In this document: positions 14,740-14,934 of the stretch, piece by piece
How the letters are laid out: each line of letters begins with the position of its first letter
Numbering within the stretch: the first letter of the stretch is position 1
From: JBKHBT01 sp046542255
GTDB taxonomy: Bacteria; UBP14; UBA6098; JBKHBT01
DNA length: 14,934 bases
Direction of reading: 5' to 3'
Assembly: GCA_046542255.1 (NCBI GenBank)
Contig: JBKHBT010000084.1
Span: 1 to 14,934, forward strand
Made by a program: the position numbers and the translations under genes
Notes under the pieces: generated by a model
What the model saw: the letters and a program-made list of their open reading frames with translations, nothing else
Database searches by the model: none
Told to the model about the DNA's origin: nothing

Positions 14740-14764
14740 TATCTTCTTTTGCTAATGATCAAGT

Positions 14765-14806
14765 AAATACCCATGGCTCGATTTGACTCATGGGTATTTT
14801 ATTTTA
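14765..14806 (+). terminator. Strong rho-independent terminator after the lipoprotein gene
   Basis: AAATACCCATG (14765-14775) pairs perfectly with CATGGGTATTT (14789-14799), an 11-bp stem with a 13-nt loop, followed by TATTTTA. The 5' A-run and 3' T-run mean it may also work in the other direction. Confidence 0.8.
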
Positions 14807-14836
14807 TATAGATTTTACAGCTTTGACCCGACTTCG

Positions 14837-14932
14837 GCACTTCGACAAGCTCAGCACAACGCACTTCGACAAGCTCAGCACAACGCACTTCGACAAGCTC
14901 AGCACAACGCACTTCGACAAGCTCAGCACAAG
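14837..14932. repeat. 24-bp tandem repeat, at least four units, cut by the window edge
   Basis: Exact units begin at 14837, 14861 and 14885; a fourth at 14909-14932 matches except its last base. Each unit is GCACTTCGACAAG followed by CTCAGCACAAC. Copies are directly adjacent, so this is not a CRISPR. A partial copy (GACTTCG) precedes the first unit. Because 24 is a multiple of three, frames stay open; one reads HFDKLSTT repeatedly. The core TTCGACAAGCTCAG resembles a dispersed element I recall from many environmental genomes. Confidence 0.9.
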
Positions 14933-14934
14933 CT

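Noticed and set aside
14837..14932. CRISPR array
   Set aside because: The units are directly adjacent with no spacers, and no cas gene is nearby.
14790..14934. Open frame MGILFYIDF... continuing into HFDKLSTT repeats
   Set aside because: The ATG lies within the terminator stem, there is no ribosome binding site, and the openness is explained by the 24-bp period.

Overview
The window looks like chromosomal DNA of an anaerobic-type bacterium from the FCB side of the tree (Bacteroidota, Ignavibacteria, Cloacimonadota, Fibrobacterota or a related candidate phylum). It is moderately AT-rich. Three things point there. The first is a large predicted outer-membrane protein of a family I associate with these groups, sharing sequence features with SprA. 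The second is an adjacent pair of signalling proteins resembling PorY (histidine kinase) and PorX (receiver fused to a PglZ/alkaline-phosphatase-like domain), which regulate type IX secretion in Bacteroidota. The third is a short, anaerobe-type ThiC. The exact phylum cannot be fixed from sequence reading alone. There are no rRNA or tRNA genes, insertion sequences, phage genes or CRISPR array.

Layout. At the left edge (1-24) a divergent gene may run off the window on the minus strand. Positions 109-277 hold a possible independent small RNA: a promoter, two near-identical hairpin motifs and a rho-independent terminator. Next is a two-gene unit (366-4363): a small exported propeller-like protein overlapping by 4 bp a 1078-residue outer-membrane protein. 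A UPF0316 membrane protein (4448-5053) converges on two minus-strand genes, a two-TM small protein (5064-5309) and a papain-fold/BtrH-like protein (5457-6434).

From 6540 a tightly packed plus-strand series, probably one operon, runs to 13507: thiC, an exported protein with two internal repeats, serS, a PorY-like kinase, a PorX-like regulator and tsaE. Gaps are 3 to 56 bp and no terminator is visible inside. It combines housekeeping genes (cofactor synthesis, tRNA charging, tRNA modification) with an envelope-stress or secretion type signalling pair. A separate lipoprotein gene (13717-14739) with its own promoter and a strong terminator follows. The window ends in a 24-bp tandem repeat that continues past the edge.

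The most interesting points are the small-RNA candidate at 109-277, the SprA-like barrel with its propeller partner, the linked porY-porX-tsaE arrangement beside serS, the ThiC/BzaF ambiguity with no visible TPP riboswitch, and the terminal 24-bp repeat. I found no clear evidence of a wholly new defence or mobile system. The best candidates for something undescribed are the small RNA and the two-gene envelope module.
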